From Malaciobacter halophilus (GTDB lineage Bacteria; Campylobacterota; Campylobacteria; Campylobacterales; Arcobacteraceae): a stretch of 64,000 bases of DNA. The notes beneath the pieces were generated by a model, which ran no database searches, was not told the origin of the DNA, and saw nothing but the letters and a program-made list of their open reading frames with translations. The stretch is from assembly GCF_002837275.1 (NCBI RefSeq), contig NZ_NXIF01000006.1, forward strand, positions 17,260 to 81,259, given 5' to 3'. How positions within the stretch are numbered: position 1 is the first letter of the stretch; the number at the start of each line of letters is the position of its first letter. Position numbers and translations under genes: made by a program. Shown piece by piece: positions 25,136 to 34,232 of this stretch.

Positions 25136-25483
25136 ACTAAGATTATAATTAAAATTTGTTTTACATTATGTCAAAATATAAGTTTTTATTATTTATTTAT
25201 CTATTCTGTAACTTTTTGAATTATATTTTTATATTTATAAGTTTCAATTAAGTAAGATTATAGAGTATGGTTTTCTTATTTTTCATAATTTTAGTTGGAC
25301 TAATACTACTTAACAAGATTAAATTAAAAATATTTTATTATAAATATTATCTAACTACAAATAAACTATATGTTTAATAAACAATAATTTATTATTTATT
25401 GTATTAGTATTACATATATTAATTATTTATTTGACTATTTGGGGATAAGATAATTTTGATTTGAAGTTATACAATTTTTTAGA
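25136..25483. other. 348-bp AT-rich intergenic region between sbcD and tRNA-Glu
   Basis: Besides the sbcD -10 box, the only coding-like feature is a 36-codon plus-strand frame at 25267-25377. It encodes a hydrophobic helix (VFLFFIILVGLILL) followed by a Lys/Tyr-rich tail, and its ribosome site is poor. The rest is TA-rich with no hairpin of note. I would not call a gene here without transcript or peptide data. Confidence 0.4.
25142..25147 (-). promoter_or_regulatory. -10 element for sbcD, implying a leaderless transcript
   Basis: TATAAT on the minus strand is separated from the sbcD ATG (25135) by six bases, which places the predicted transcription start on the A of ATG. No Shine-Dalgarno is present. 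This would drive the tightly packed sbcDC-OLD-helicase series. Confidence 0.55.
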
Positions 25484-25559
25484 TGGCGACCCCAGCAAGA
25501 TTTGAACTTGCGTCATCAGGAGGAAATCCTGAGGTCCTTGGCCACTAGACGACAGGGTC
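25484..25559 (-). tRNA. tRNA-Glu (anticodon UUC)
   Basis: A 76-nt cloverleaf runs from 25559 down to the encoded CCA at 25484. The acceptor stem is GACCCTG with TGGGGTC (two G-U pairs). The D arm is GTCTAGTGGCCAAGGAC. The anticodon arm is TCAGG-ATTTCCT-CCTGA, giving UUC at 34-36 after U33. The T arm is GCAAG-TTCAAAT-CTTGC. GTCTAGTGGCCAAGGAC resembles other bacterial tRNA-Glu D arms. Odd details: position 37 is C rather than a purine, and A32 could pair with U38, shrinking the loop. It lies 57 nt downstream of the YrdC-like gene. Confidence 0.88.
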
Positions 25560-25616
25560 ATAAAGAGTGAAATTATATTTTAGATTTAATTTTAGTTTGC
25601 TTAAATCCCAAAGAAT

Positions 25617-26060
25617 TTATCTAATTTTTCTAAGTTTTTTCTTCTTAAGTAGATAAATAGATGAAGAAGTAGTTTCACTAAATCCTTTTTTTGTTTCGAC
25701 AACTATATCAGCACTATTTAAAGCAAACTTTTCATCAAAACTTTTTGTAGTTATATTTGCAGAAGTAGAATAGATATTTCTAAATTTTCTCACAAAATCA
25801 TAAAATTCATCATCTCTTGGTATAACTCTAAATGAGTGTGTATTTGGATAAATAAAAGTAGTTCTTTTTGCTTTTCTTATTAGTTTTCTATACTTTTTAG
25901 GTACTCTAGTAAACTGTTTTAGAGTGCTAAAACTATCTACTACTTGCAGTATCTTTTGTGTGGGTGGTCTTTTTTTTAATTTTGATAGCTTCTCATCATC
26001 TGTTGATGAGAAGCCAACTGTCGTATCAGTTTGTACTAAATATACAAGTTTTGAATCCAT
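25617..26060 (-). CDS. Short Sua5/YciO/YrdC-family protein (TsaC-like)
   Basis: The 147-aa protein shows the family's opening YLVQTDTTVGFSS (compare PTDTVYGL), KLKKRPPTQKILQVV, a phosphate/nucleotide-site stretch RTTFIYPNTHSFRVIPR, and NIYSTSANITTKSF (STSAN motif). Family members make threonylcarbamoyl-AMP for tRNA t6A37 synthesis. This one is shorter than usual (about 180-200 aa), lacking part of the C-terminus, so activity is uncertain; it may be the sole TsaC-type protein or a paralogue. The gene shares one base with the carB stop (TAATG), indicating coupling. Confidence 0.78.
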   Translation of the reverse strand: MDSKLVYLVQTDTTVGFSSTDDEKLSKLKKRPPTQKILQVVDSFSTLKQFTRVPKKYRKLIRKAKRTTFIYPNTHSFRVIPRDDEFYDFVRKFRNIYSTSANITTKSFDEKFALNSADIVVETKKGFSETTSSSIYLLKKKKLRKIR

Positions 26061-29000
26061 TAGTTATTTAAAAAGTCTTGAATAGACTTAACTGATACTC
26101 CATTTTTTTGTTTTAGTGATTTCATTGCTTCAACACAAGCCAACGCACCAGCTGCTGTCGTTACATATGGTATATTATTTTTAAGAACTGTTCTTCTTAT
26201 GTTTTTACCATCTTCTTTTGAAGACTCTTTTCCATCACTTGTATTTAATGCAAGTGCAATTTCTCCATTTGTTATAGAGTCAGTAATATTTGGTCTTCCT
26301 TCAGAAATTTTAAGTACTTTTTCACACTCTATTCCTGCTTGTGTAATAGCTTTGTGTGTTCCACCTGTTGCTACTATTGTAAAGCCTTCATTTACAAGAC
26401 CTTGAGCAATTCTAGGAGCAAACTCTTTATCTAAATCACATAAAGAGATAAATACTTTTCCACTTGTTGGTAAGTCATTTTTTGCTGCACTTTGAGCTTT
26501 TGCATAAGATTCACCAAAGTTTTCAGAAATTCCCATAACTTCACCAGTAGATTTCATCTCTGGAGTTAAAATCATATCCGAACCACTTAATTTAGTAAAT
26601 GGGAAAACTGCTTCTTTAACTGCAACATGGTCTTTTAAGATTGGTTTTAATACTCCATTATCTTCATATACAATATTTTTATCATATACATCCAATGCTT
26701 GTCTTAAACTCTCTCCCCACATAACTCTAGTTGCAACTTTTGCCAATGGCATACCTGTTGCTTTACTTACAAAAGGTACAGTTCTAGAAGCTCTTGGATT
26801 TACTTCAATTAAGTAAATTTGTCCTTTGTGAATTGCATATTGAGTATTCATAAGACCAACAACACCAAGCTCTAAAGCCATCTTTTTTGTTTTATCTTCA
26901 ATCTCAATAATTAACTCATCACTAATTGATACAGGAGGCAATGAACAACCTGAATCTCCTGAGTGAACACCCGCTTCTTCAATATGTTGCATGATTCCAC
27001 CAATATATACTTCTTTACCATCGCAAATACAATCAACATCAAGTTCAATTGCTCTATCTAAGAACTTATCAATTAATACTGGTGCATCATTTGATACAGA
27101 AACAGCTTCATCCATATATTGCTTTAACTCTTCAGTTGAATATACAATTCTCATGCCTCTACCACCAAGTACAAATGATGGTCTTACAAGTACAGGATAA
27201 CCAATATTTTCAGCAATTTCTATTGCTTGTTCTACTTCTACGGCTGTTCCATTTTCTGGTTGTAATAGTTCTGCTTTTTTTACAAATGTAGAGAATTTTT
27301 CTCTATCTTCTGCTAAGTCGATAGTAGCAGCAGTTGTTCCTATTATTTTACCACCAAAATCATGAATAGCATTTGCAAGCTTTAATGGAGTTTGTCCACC
27401 AAAGTGAACAATAATACCATCTGGTTTTTCTTCATCAATTACACTTCTTACATGTTCAAAATCAATTGGTTCAAAGTATAAAATATCAGACGTGTCATAA
27501 TCAGTAGATACAGTTTCAGGGTTGCAGTTATACATTATTGTTTTAACACCCATCTCATTTAATGCAAAAGATGCATGTACACAACAATAATCAAACTCAA
27601 TACCTTGTCCAATTCTATTTGGACCTCCACCAATAATTAGAACTTTCTTTTCATCACTTTGTTCTTTTTTTATCTCTGGTAGTTTGTGCACATTTGTTGA
27701 AGAATAAAGATAAGGAGTAAGTGCTTTAAATTCAGCAGCACAAGTATCTACTTCATTATATTCAAAGTTTATATTCATAACTTGTCTTGCTTTATATACT
27801 TCATCTTCTGTTTTAGAAATAAGTTTTGCAATCATAGCATCTGAGAAACCATTTGCTTTTACATTTCTCATAGCTTCTTCATCTGAAAGTATTGTTTCAT
27901 CAATACTTTTCTCAATTTCTATAATCTGTCTAAATTTTGTTAAGTACCATGGGTCAATTGAGCAAAGTTCAAATATCTCTTCATTTGTTAAACCGTGTCT
28001 CATTCCATCCATTAAGTATCTTAATCTATCAGCATTTGGTCTTCTTATCTCTGCTTTAATCTTTTCTAAGTCATCACAAATAGGGTCAAAACCTGTCAAT
28101 CCTGTTTCCATAGAACAAAGTGCTTTTTGGATTGATTCATTAAATGTTCTACCAATAGCCATTACTTCACCAACCGATTTCATTCCAGTTGTCAATGTTG
28201 AATCAGCTTTAGGGAATTTTTCAAAAGTAAATCTTGGGATTTTAGTAACAACATAATCAATAACTGGCTCAAATGATGCAGCAGTTCCTGTAATATCATT
28301 TGTAATTTCATCAAGAGTAAAACCAACAGCAAGTAAAGTAGCAACTTTTGCAATTGGATAACCAGTAGCTTTTGATGCAAGTGCAGAACTTCTTGAAACT
28401 CTTGGATTCATCTCAATTACAATCATTCTTCCAGTTTCTGGATTGATAGCAAACTGTACATTTGAACCACCTGTATCAACTCCAATCTCTCTAAGAATTG
28501 CAAAAGATGCATTTCTCATATCTTGATACTCTTTATCTGTTAAAGTAAGTGCTGGAGCAATAGTAGTTGAGTCACCTGTATGAACTCCCATAGGGTCTAA
28601 GTTTTCAATAGAACATACAATAATGCAGTTATCTTTTCTATCTCTAATAACTTCCATTTCATACTCTTTCCAACCAAGCATTGATTCCATAATTTCAATT
28701 TCATTGATTGGAGAAGCTTCAATCCCTGCTGCTGCAAGAGATTTGAACTCTTCCATATTATAAGCAACACCTGAACCACCACCAGCAAGTGTAAATGAAG
28801 CTCTACTAATTACAGGAAACCCTATCTCTTTAGCAACTTCAATAGCTTCTTCAAGAGTATATGCATTTTTACTTTTTGGTAAATCCATACCAATTTTAAT
28901 CATTGCTTCATTAAATAGGTGTCTATCTTCACCTTTTTTAATAGCTTCTGGGTTTGCACCTAAAAATTTTACACCTTCTAGCATACCTTTATCATACATA

Positions 29001-29302
29001 GAAGTAGCAACATTTAGTGCTGTTTGTCCACCCATTGTTGGTAAAATTGCATCGATATTCTCTTTTTCAATAATCTTAGCAACAACCTCTTCTGTAATAG
29101 GCTCAATATATGTTTTATCTGCAAACTCAGGATCAGTCATAATTGTAGCTGGATTTGAGTTAATAAGTACAACTCTATAACCTAGCTCTTTTAATGTCTT
29201 AGTAGCCTGAGTTCCAGAATAGTCAAACTCGCAAGCTTGACCAATAACAATTGGACCTGAACCGATAAGTAAAATAGATTTAATATCTTCTCTTTTTGGC
29301 AT
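26060..29302 (-). CDS. carB: Carbamoyl-phosphate synthase large subunit
   Basis: The 1080-aa enzyme condenses bicarbonate, ammonia and ATP for arginine and pyrimidine synthesis. Two homologous ATP-grasp halves are present. The first begins [27 protein letters not shown]; the second has [26 protein letters not shown] near residue 555. Signatures include [56 protein letters not shown] and its repeat [22 protein letters not shown]. The allosteric MGS-like domain is at the C-terminus ([14 protein letters not shown]). Full length. A GGGGAAC ribosome site precedes the ATG. No carA is adjacent. The YrdC-like gene is translationally coupled behind it. Confidence 0.98.
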   Translation of the reverse strand: MPKREDIKSILLIGSGPIVIGQACEFDYSGTQATKTLKELGYRVVLINSNPATIMTDPEFADKTYIEPITEEVVAKIIEKENIDAILPTMGGQTALNVATSMYDKGMLEGVKFLGANPEAIKKGEDRHLFNEAMIKIGMDLPKSKNAYTLEEAIEVAKEIGFPVISRASFTLAGGGSGVAYNMEEFKSLAAAGIEASPINEIEIMESMLGWKEYEMEVIRDRKDNCIIVCSIENLDPMGVHTGDSTTIAPALTLTDKEYQDMRNASFAILREIGVDTGGSNVQFAINPETGRMIVIEMNPRVSRSSALASKATGYPIAKVATLLAVGFTLDEITNDITGTAASFEPVIDYVVTKIPRFTFEKFPKADSTLTTGMKSVGEVMAIGRTFNESIQKALCSMETGLTGFDPICDDLEKIKAEIRRPNADRLRYLMDGMRHGLTNEEIFELCSIDPWYLTKFRQIIEIEKSIDETILSDEEAMRNVKANGFSDAMIAKLISKTEDEVYKARQVMNINFEYNEVDTCAAEFKALTPYLYSSTNVHKLPEIKKEQSDEKKVLIIGGGPNRIGQGIEFDYCCVHASFALNEMGVKTIMYNCNPETVSTDYDTSDILYFEPIDFEHVRSVIDEEKPDGIIVHFGGQTPLKLANAIHDFGGKIIGTTAATIDLAEDREKFSTFVKKAELLQPENGTAVEVEQAIEIAENIGYPVLVRPSFVLGGRGMRIVYSTEELKQYMDEAVSVSNDAPVLIDKFLDRAIELDVDCICDGKEVYIGGIMQHIEEAGVHSGDSGCSLPPVSISDELIIEIEDKTKKMALELGVVGLMNTQYAIHKGQIYLIEVNPRASRTVPFVSKATGMPLAKVATRVMWGESLRQALDVYDKNIVYEDNGVLKPILKDHVAVKEAVFPFTKLSGSDMILTPEMKSTGEVMGISENFGESYAKAQSAAKNDLPTSGKVFISLCDLDKEFAPRIAQGLVNEGFTIVATGGTHKAITQAGIECEKVLKISEGRPNITDSITNGEIALALNTSDGKESSKEDGKNIRRTVLKNNIPYVTTAAGALACVEAMKSLKQKNGVSVKSIQDFLNN

Positions 29303-29386
29303 AAATAGTTCCCCATTAGTGTAGTTAAAAATCTGGAAAGTATATCTAAGAAGTGCTTAGAAACTGGTTATACTATAATTGTACAG

Positions 29387-29416
29387 AATTAATTTAGGAC
29401 AAAGCCTAAATTAATT
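29387..29416 (-). terminator. Hairpin between the ThiF-family gene and carB
   Basis: Perfect 12-bp arms, AATTAATTTAGG at 29387-29398 and its complement at 29405-29416, enclose a 6-nt loop and overlap the ThiF-family stop codon. On the transcribed (minus) side the T-run after the stem is weak, so it may be a processing or partial termination site. A TATAGTATAAC stretch just after it could serve carB. Confidence 0.5.
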
Positions 29417-30091
29417 TTTTGGAAGATTAAATTTTTTAGTGTTTAACACACCCTCTTCATCAAAAGATAAATAGTATAAAATATCTTTTTTTACAGGAAG
29501 TCCTGTTAGGTGTCTAATAGCTAGATTTGCTTGAAGTGAAGCAATATGCATTACAATAGGACAAGCAATACCATTTGGCTTTCTGTCGTTTATTTGAAAT
29601 ACTGCTTCATAAGATGCTTCTTTGAAAAAACAAACTTGACCATGAAACTCTTCAACTGTTCCATAAATCCATGGTTGTTCATGTTTCATACAATACTCAT
29701 TTATAGCTGCTCTTGTTGGTAAGTTGTCTGTTGCATCAATGATTAAATCAAACTCTAATTCTCTTTTTGCAAACTCATCAAAACCTTCAACATAAGCAGT
29801 TGCTTTTGTATAAGGACATCTTGATTCTAAAAGTTCTTTTAGAACTTCAGCTTTATACTTTCCATCATCCCCTACTTTAAAACCAATTTGTCTATGTATA
29901 TTATGAACACCAACCTCATCAAAATCAACAAGCGCAAACTCACCAATCCCTGAAGCACCAAGTGCAATACCTAAAGAACATCCAAGTCCACCACTACCAA
30001 TAATAGCTACTTTTTTATCTTGTAAACTATCTTGTGTTTGTTCACCCCAAAGTTTTATTTGTCTATTAAAAAACTCATGAATCTCACTCAT
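29411..30091 (-). CDS. ThiF/MoeB/HesA-family adenylyltransferase (E1-like)
   Basis: The 226-aa protein has an E1-type nucleotide fold, FFNRQIKLWGEQTQDSLQDKKVAIIGSGGLGCSLGIALGASG (Rossmann GSGGLGC at about 32-38). Also present are LVDFDEVGVHNIHRQIGF (Asp and Arg of the adenylation site), and DLIIDATDNLPTRAAINEYC. Family members activate sulfur-carrier C-termini in thiamine or molybdopterin synthesis. The pair of CxxC zinc knuckles of MoeB/ThiF is not evident, so this may be a zinc-less paralogue. Which carrier protein it serves is unresolved. It lies between carB and xseB on the same strand. Confidence 0.88.
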   Translation of the reverse strand: MSEIHEFFNRQIKLWGEQTQDSLQDKKVAIIGSGGLGCSLGIALGASGIGEFALVDFDEVGVHNIHRQIGFKVGDDGKYKAEVLKELLESRCPYTKATAYVEGFDEFAKRELEFDLIIDATDNLPTRAAINEYCMKHEQPWIYGTVEEFHGQVCFFKEASYEAVFQINDRKPNGIACPIVMHIASLQANLAIRHLTGLPVKKDILYYLSFDEEGVLNTKKFNLPKN

Positions 30092-30228
30092 ATCTAATCC
30101 TTACTAAATAAGTCAAGTTTATTTTTGTTATTTACATATGTAATAATAGCACATTAAAATTAAATTTGCATGATATAAATCAATAATAAACTTGACTATT
30201 ATACTAAAGTTTAATAAAAACAATAATT

Positions 30229-30438
30229 TTAGTTATCATCTTTCTGTTTTGTAGTAAAAATTAGTTTTGCTTCATCAAGTAATTTTTGAGCTTCTTCTAA
30301 CTCTTTTATTCCTGATTTGTAAACTTCAATAGAGTTTTGAAGTGTTATATCTTGACTATTTAGTTTTTCTAAAAGCTCTTTTGCTTTTAAGATTTTTTCT
30401 TCAAATGCTAATTTTTCTTCTTGTTTCTCTTCACTCAT
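30229..30438 (-). CDS. xseB: Exodeoxyribonuclease VII small subunit
   Basis: The 69-aa protein is of family length and has the expected helical hairpin: KLAFEEKILKAKELLEKLNSQDITLQNSIEVYKSGIKELEEAQKLLDEAK. The central LxNSIEvYKxGxxLxxxaxxxLdeAk pattern is diagnostic. With XseA it forms a single-strand exonuclease. Its ATG overlaps the metX stop by 4 nt, so the two genes are translationally coupled. Confidence 0.92.
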   Translation of the reverse strand: MSEEKQEEKLAFEEKILKAKELLEKLNSQDITLQNSIEVYKSGIKELEEAQKLLDEAKLIFTTKQKDDN

Positions 30439-31544
30439 ATTTTTTCCTCTAATATATCTTTTACATAATTTTCAAATTTATGAACTTCCACTAAAAATGA
30501 ATCATGTCCTGACTCACTCTCTATCATCTTATAAGTAACTTGTTCTTCTTTTCCAATTTTACACATAATATCATATATCTCTTCCATCTCTTCAGGGAAA
30601 AATAACATATCATCAGAAAATGATATAAGATGTAATTTACACTTTATCTTAGAAAAAGAGTCTTCTAATTTATCTTTATTTCTTCCTGCATCAAAAATAT
30701 TCATTGTTTTACAAATATAAAGATATGATAAAGGGTCAAATATTTTTGGAAAGCTATAAGAGTTATATTCTAAATATCTTTCAACTTCAAATCGCCCAAA
30801 TAGTTCATAAAGACCATCAGTATGGGCATAATTTCGTGAAAATTTTTTGTTAAAAAGTGTTGGACTTAAATAGCCTATTAAACCTGCCATTCTTCCTATT
30901 GCAAGTCCTGGTAAACCATTTGCAAGTAAGTCATCCTTATCATAATGTCCATTATTAAAGGCTGGGTCATGTCTTACTGCTTCCATTGCAATTTTATTAA
31001 AAGCAATAGCCCAAGGTCTAGTATAAGCAGTAGTTGCCATAGGAATAACAATATCAGCAAATCTTGGATGCTCAATAGCATAACAAAGTGCTTGCATTCC
31101 ACCCATTGAACCACCTATTACTGCTCTTACATGATGTATACCTAAAGAATCAAAAAGATTTCTTTGTGCTTTAACAATATCAGATATTGTAAGAACTGGA
31201 AATTTAAATCTATATGGTTCATTACTTGGATAGTTTGGACTCATTGGGTTGGTTGAACCAAAACAAGAACCAATATTATTTGTACAAATTACAAAGTATT
31301 TTGTAGTATCTATAGCTTTACCATCGCCAATAAATTTATCCCACCAACCAGGTTTAGCTTCATCTGCATATCTTCCTGCTGCATGGTGACTTCCAGCTAA
31401 TGCATGGCATATTACTATTACATTTGATTTATCTTCATTTAGAGTTCCATATGTTTCATAAATTATCTCATAAGGTTCTAAAATCCTACCACTTTCTAAG
31501 TATAAAGGGTTGGTAAATCTTGCTGTTTTTGTCTCTATTTTCAA
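30435..31544 (-). CDS. metX: Homoserine O-acetyltransferase
   Basis: The 369-aa alpha/beta-hydrolase begins ETKTARFTNPLYLESGRILEPYEIIYETYG. It has VIVICHALAGSHHAAGR, GWWDKFIGDGKAIDT and NNIGSCFGSTNPMSPNY. The nucleophile elbow is VIGGSMGGMQALCYAI (Ser about 145), with a C-terminal His in ESESGHDSFLVE. It acetylates homoserine with acetyl-CoA in methionine synthesis. The start is TTG at 31544, after GGGATAAATT; no ATG gives the full N-terminus. xseB is coupled to its end. Confidence 0.95.
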   Translation of the reverse strand: MKIETKTARFTNPLYLESGRILEPYEIIYETYGTLNEDKSNVIVICHALAGSHHAAGRYADEAKPGWWDKFIGDGKAIDTTKYFVICTNNIGSCFGSTNPMSPNYPSNEPYRFKFPVLTISDIVKAQRNLFDSLGIHHVRAVIGGSMGGMQALCYAIEHPRFADIVIPMATTAYTRPWAIAFNKIAMEAVRHDPAFNNGHYDKDDLLANGLPGLAIGRMAGLIGYLSPTLFNKKFSRNYAHTDGLYELFGRFEVERYLEYNSYSFPKIFDPLSYLYICKTMNIFDAGRNKDKLEDSFSKIKCKLHLISFSDDMLFFPEEMEEIYDIMCKIGKEEQVTYKMIESESGHDSFLVEVHKFENYVKDILEEKI

Positions 31545-31635
31545 AATTTATCCCACAATTTTTAGTATATTTTATTATTATTTTTATTATAAACTTGGCA
31601 ATTGTATCTAAATCTATCATAAAAGAGACTTTTAC

Positions 31636-32082
31636 TTAAGACTGCAACTCTTCAAAGGTTATTTTCATAAGGTCTTGCCACTGTTTATTTGGAGTCCAAA
31701 TATCAAACATAGATAAATTAATCTGTTCAAAAGGTGTCTTTAAAAAATATTTATGAAATACGTACATAAATGCTGTTACTCTATAATTTTTAGAACAATG
31801 TATCCAAACTTTTTCATTTATAAAACCATTTAAGATGTTTAAAAAAATCTTCAAGTTTTCTATTTCTGGATTTTGAAAATCTACAGGAATATGTATATAT
31901 GTAAGTCCTAAATCACTTACAATTTTATCTTCATTATCCAAAGCTAAAGAGGAGTCACACAAGGCAAGATTAATCACTACTTTAAAATCATCTTTTGCAA
32001 TCATTTTAAGTTCATCCACTGTTGGTTGACCTGATGTTGAAATATTTTCATTTATCTTGATGTAATTTAAAATAGTCTGCAT
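31636..32082 (-). CDS. Protein tyrosine phosphatase-like protein (DSP-type fold)
   Basis: The 148-aa protein carries NISTSGQPTVDELKMIAKDDFKVVINLAL (the STSGQP opening is typical of this group) and the catalytic loop VWIHCSKNYRVTAFMYVFHKYF, which fits HC-x5-R (Cys about 104, Arg about 109). LGLTYIHIPVDFQNP supplies a conserved strand. A soluble phosphatase on phosphotyrosine or another phosphoester is likely. It stands alone upstream of metX, with a 91-nt gap. Confidence 0.82.
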   Translation of the reverse strand: MQTILNYIKINENISTSGQPTVDELKMIAKDDFKVVINLALCDSSLALDNEDKIVSDLGLTYIHIPVDFQNPEIENLKIFLNILNGFINEKVWIHCSKNYRVTAFMYVFHKYFLKTPFEQINLSMFDIWTPNKQWQDLMKITFEELQS

Positions 32083-32251
32083 TTTACTTCCTTGTATTTG
32101 TTAATTGATTATATCACAAGAAATTTGATTTTTATGAACTATTTTCATCCTATAGCACTTATTTTAACAAAATTTATGTTTCTAGTTTAATGTTTACTAG
32201 TTTTATCATTTTTATTTAGTTATACTTTCAAAAAAGTTAAAAGGAATTAAT

Positions 32252-32506
32252 TTGACAGCAAAAATCAAAGAGTTAAAAGACTTATTAGAAGATGATGCAC
32301 TTTTAGAGCTAGATGAAACTATCAAAGAAGTATCTCAAAATATCAAAAATGATGATGATAAAGAAGAGCTTCAATATTTAAAAGACTTAAAAAAATATTT
32401 CGAAGAGGTTTTAAGAGTAATTGCAAAAGATGAACTAACAGAAGAACAAGCAGTGGAAATTCTTGCTGTTTTAGAAGAGATGCAATTACAAGATGAGGAA
32501 ATCTAA
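32252..32506 (+). CDS. Small acidic hypothetical protein (84 aa), TTG start
   Basis: The protein is almost entirely helical and acidic: KELKDLLEDDALLELDETIKEV, DKEELQYLKDLKKYFEEVLRVI, and DELTEEQAVEILAVLEEMQLQD. No membrane segment or known motif is seen. TTG at 32252 is the start, with AAAAGGA seven bases upstream. The next gene begins 3 nt after its stop, so the two are clearly co-transcribed and may interact. The predicted function is unknown. Confidence 0.75.
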   Translation: MTAKIKELKDLLEDDALLELDETIKEVSQNIKNDDDKEELQYLKDLKKYFEEVLRVIAKDELTEEQAVEILAVLEEMQLQDEEI

Positions 32507-32509
32507 TTT

Positions 32510-33004
32510 ATGAGTTTTGATATTACAAAAGTTTCAAATGCAATTTTATATATGTTAGAAAATGAAGTACAGTTTGTCAATCAAAAAAAGGTTAGTACTC
32601 TACTTTTTCTAATAGATTATGAAAATTTACAAAAAAATGGTCAAAAAATATTCGGTGATGAGTATATAAAAGACAAAAGAACTCCATCTGCTAAAATCAT
32701 GCAAGAGATTTTTTCAATAATTGAAAATGATGAAGATTTAGATGAAGAAGATGAAAGACTATTTTTAATAAGAGAACTTCTTGAATACATAGATATAGAA
32801 ATAATTACAAAAAAGAGTCACACAGAACTACAATTTATAAAAGTTGATGAAGAATTCGACAGCTCTTTATTTGAAAAAAATGAGTTAAAAACTATTAAAG
32901 AAGTTATAAATAAATATAAAGCAACAACTCCAAGAAATGTAGCAAATGATACATTTAAAATCCAACTTGTTAGAGATACTAACTTAGGTGAGTTAATCAT
33001 ATAA
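32510..33004 (+). CDS. Conserved hypothetical protein, weakly Panacea/DUF4065-like
   Basis: The 164-aa protein begins ITKVSNAILYMLENEVQFVNQKKVSTLLFLIDYENLQKNGQKIFGD, which faintly resembles the opening of DUF4065 (Panacea/SocA) proteins: a helix, then a Leu-x-K-Leu-like helix and a Gly-x-x-hydrophobic-Phe turn. The second half is IDIEIITKKSHTELQFIKVDEEFD and KYKATTPRNVANDTFK. If the resemblance is real it could be an antitoxin-like adaptor, with the acidic 84-aa protein as partner. Confidence in a family is low. It ends in a bidirectional terminator shared with the LOG-family gene. Confidence 0.7.
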   Translation: MSFDITKVSNAILYMLENEVQFVNQKKVSTLLFLIDYENLQKNGQKIFGDEYIKDKRTPSAKIMQEIFSIIENDEDLDEEDERLFLIRELLEYIDIEIITKKSHTELQFIKVDEEFDSSLFEKNELKTIKEVINKYKATTPRNVANDTFKIQLVRDTNLGELII

Positions 33005-33027
33005 AAAGAGTGTTATTCACTCTTTTT
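33003..33027. terminator. Bidirectional intrinsic terminator
   Basis: AAAAAGAGTG at 33003-33012 and CACTCTTTTT at 33018-33027 form a 10-bp stem with a 5-nt loop, flanked by A and T runs on both strands. It overlaps the stop codon of the 164-aa gene and lies directly before the end of the convergent LOG-family gene. Confidence 0.85.
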
Positions 33028-33028
33028 A

Positions 33029-33586
33029 TTACCATTTTTGATTTGGTGATTTATAGTTTTTTATCAATTCTAACATTTCATGTTTATCATCAGTTTTAAT
33101 TAACATATTTACATACTCTTCTTTTAAAAAACCTTGTTTTACCATATTATCCATCATTTCAAATAAACTATCATAAAATCCATTTGTATTAAAAAATACA
33201 CAAGGCTTTGTATGAAATCCAAGCTGAGCCCATGTCCAAACTTCAAATATCTCTTCTAAAGTACCTGCACCACCAGCAAAAGCTATAAAAGCATCAGCAT
33301 TTGCAGCCATTTCAGCTTTTCTTTCATGCATATCTTTTACTATTTTTAATTTTGTAATTCCCGTGTGAGCAAGCTCTTTTTCTTGTAGTTTTTCTGGAAT
33401 AACACCATAAACTTTTCCACCATTTTCCATAACGCTATTGGCAATTGCACCCATTAGTCCAACTTTACCACCACCATAAACTAACTCAATGTTATTTTTT
33501 GCAAAAAACTCTCCAAGTGCTTTTATATCTTCTAAATATTTTTTATTATTTCCTTCACTTGAACCACAAAAAACAGCTATTCTCAT
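33029..33586 (-). CDS. LOG-family protein (TIGR00730; nucleotide 5'-monophosphate phosphoribohydrolase)
   Basis: The ~185-aa protein has MRIAVFCGSSEGNNKKY at its N-terminus, VYGGGKVGLMGAIANSVMENGGKVYGVIPEKL, and AFAGGAGTLEEIFEVWTW. The last is the PGGxGTxxE motif, with Ala replacing the first Pro. These are Rossmann-fold LOG proteins that release the base from (cytokinin) nucleotides. AAGGAAA precedes ATG 33586, favouring this start over an in-frame ATG at 33631. It is the last gene of a small operon with DCC and DUF2905 genes. Confidence 0.88.
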   Translation of the reverse strand: MRIAVFCGSSEGNNKKYLEDIKALGEFFAKNNIELVYGGGKVGLMGAIANSVMENGGKVYGVIPEKLQEKELAHTGITKLKIVKDMHERKAEMAANADAFIAFAGGAGTLEEIFEVWTWAQLGFHTKPCVFFNTNGFYDSLFEMMDNMVKQGFLKEEYVNMLIKTDDKHEMLELIKNYKSPNQKW

Positions 33587-33648
33587 GATAATTTTCCTTT
33601 TGTTTGTAAGTAAGGCATAAATTATAGTCAAATTAACTTAACAGCAAA

Positions 33649-34005
33649 TCAACTTCTAATATTTGCATCTTTTCTAAGTAAAAAAAGTAGGAGTTTTCTT
33701 AAAACTTTTATAATATTATAAATATAAGGTGTTAATTTTTCATTTTTAAAAATAGATATTTTTCTTTTTGAATATTTTTCTAAAAAGAGTAAAGCTTGAC
33801 TTCCTTGCATTACTCTTTTTTCATCTATTAAGATTATAAAGCCATCATTTATATCAAAACCATCTTTATAAAACTTATCAATTTGCATTTTATGTTCTCT
33901 AGCATTTAAAACTACTAAACTGCAACTATTTTTCAACTTTAAATAGTTTGCATAATTGGAACAAAAAGGACAATCTTTATCATAATATAGTTTGATACTA
34001 TGCAT
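33649..34005 (-). CDS. DCC family (DUF393) thioredoxin-like protein
   Basis: The 118-aa protein opens IKLYYDKDCPFCSNYANYLKLK with a CPFC active-site-like motif at about 12-15. SLVVLNAREHK and DGFDINDGFIILIDEKRVMQGSQAL are typical of the DCC family. The acid-Cys-Pro-Phe-Cys arrangement suggests thiol-disulfide chemistry, not demonstrated in most members. A hydrophobic C-terminal helix (IIKVLRKLLLFLL) may touch the membrane. It lies 3 nt after the DUF2905 gene and 62 nt before the LOG start. Confidence 0.75.
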   Translation of the reverse strand: MHSIKLYYDKDCPFCSNYANYLKLKNSCSLVVLNAREHKMQIDKFYKDGFDINDGFIILIDEKRVMQGSQALLFLEKYSKRKISIFKNEKLTPYIYNIIKVLRKLLLFLLRKDANIRS

Positions 34006-34008
34006 TAT

Positions 34009-34221
34009 TTAACTTAACTTATTGAAAATACTTAAAAGTAAAGATAAGGCAACACTAACTAATATCATAGAAGTTAAAGGAAACATTACTTTAGTATTTT
34101 CATTTTCTATATGAATATCTCCTGGAAGTTTTCCAAACCAATTAAAAACATTTGGAAGGAAGTGTAGTACAAGACCTATAATAACAAGTACTACACCTGC
34201 TAAAATAAACCATCGTGCCAT
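34009..34221 (-). CDS. DUF2905 small membrane protein
   Basis: The 70-aa protein has two membrane helices (WFILAGVVLVIIGLVLHFL and VMFPLTSMILVSVALSLLLSI) joined by FNWFGKLPGDIHIENENTKV. The GxLPGDI segment is diagnostic of DUF2905. Function unknown. A good AAAGGAG overlaps the stop of the upstream 42-aa gene, and the DCC gene begins 3 nt downstream. Confidence 0.88.
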   Translation of the reverse strand: MARWFILAGVVLVIIGLVLHFLPNVFNWFGKLPGDIHIENENTKVMFPLTSMILVSVALSLLLSIFNKLS

Positions 34222-34232
34222 AAAAAACTCCT

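Noticed and set aside
33003..33027. The stem-loop near 33 kb as a small RNA
   Set aside because: It is a symmetric terminator between convergent genes, with nothing transcribed independently.
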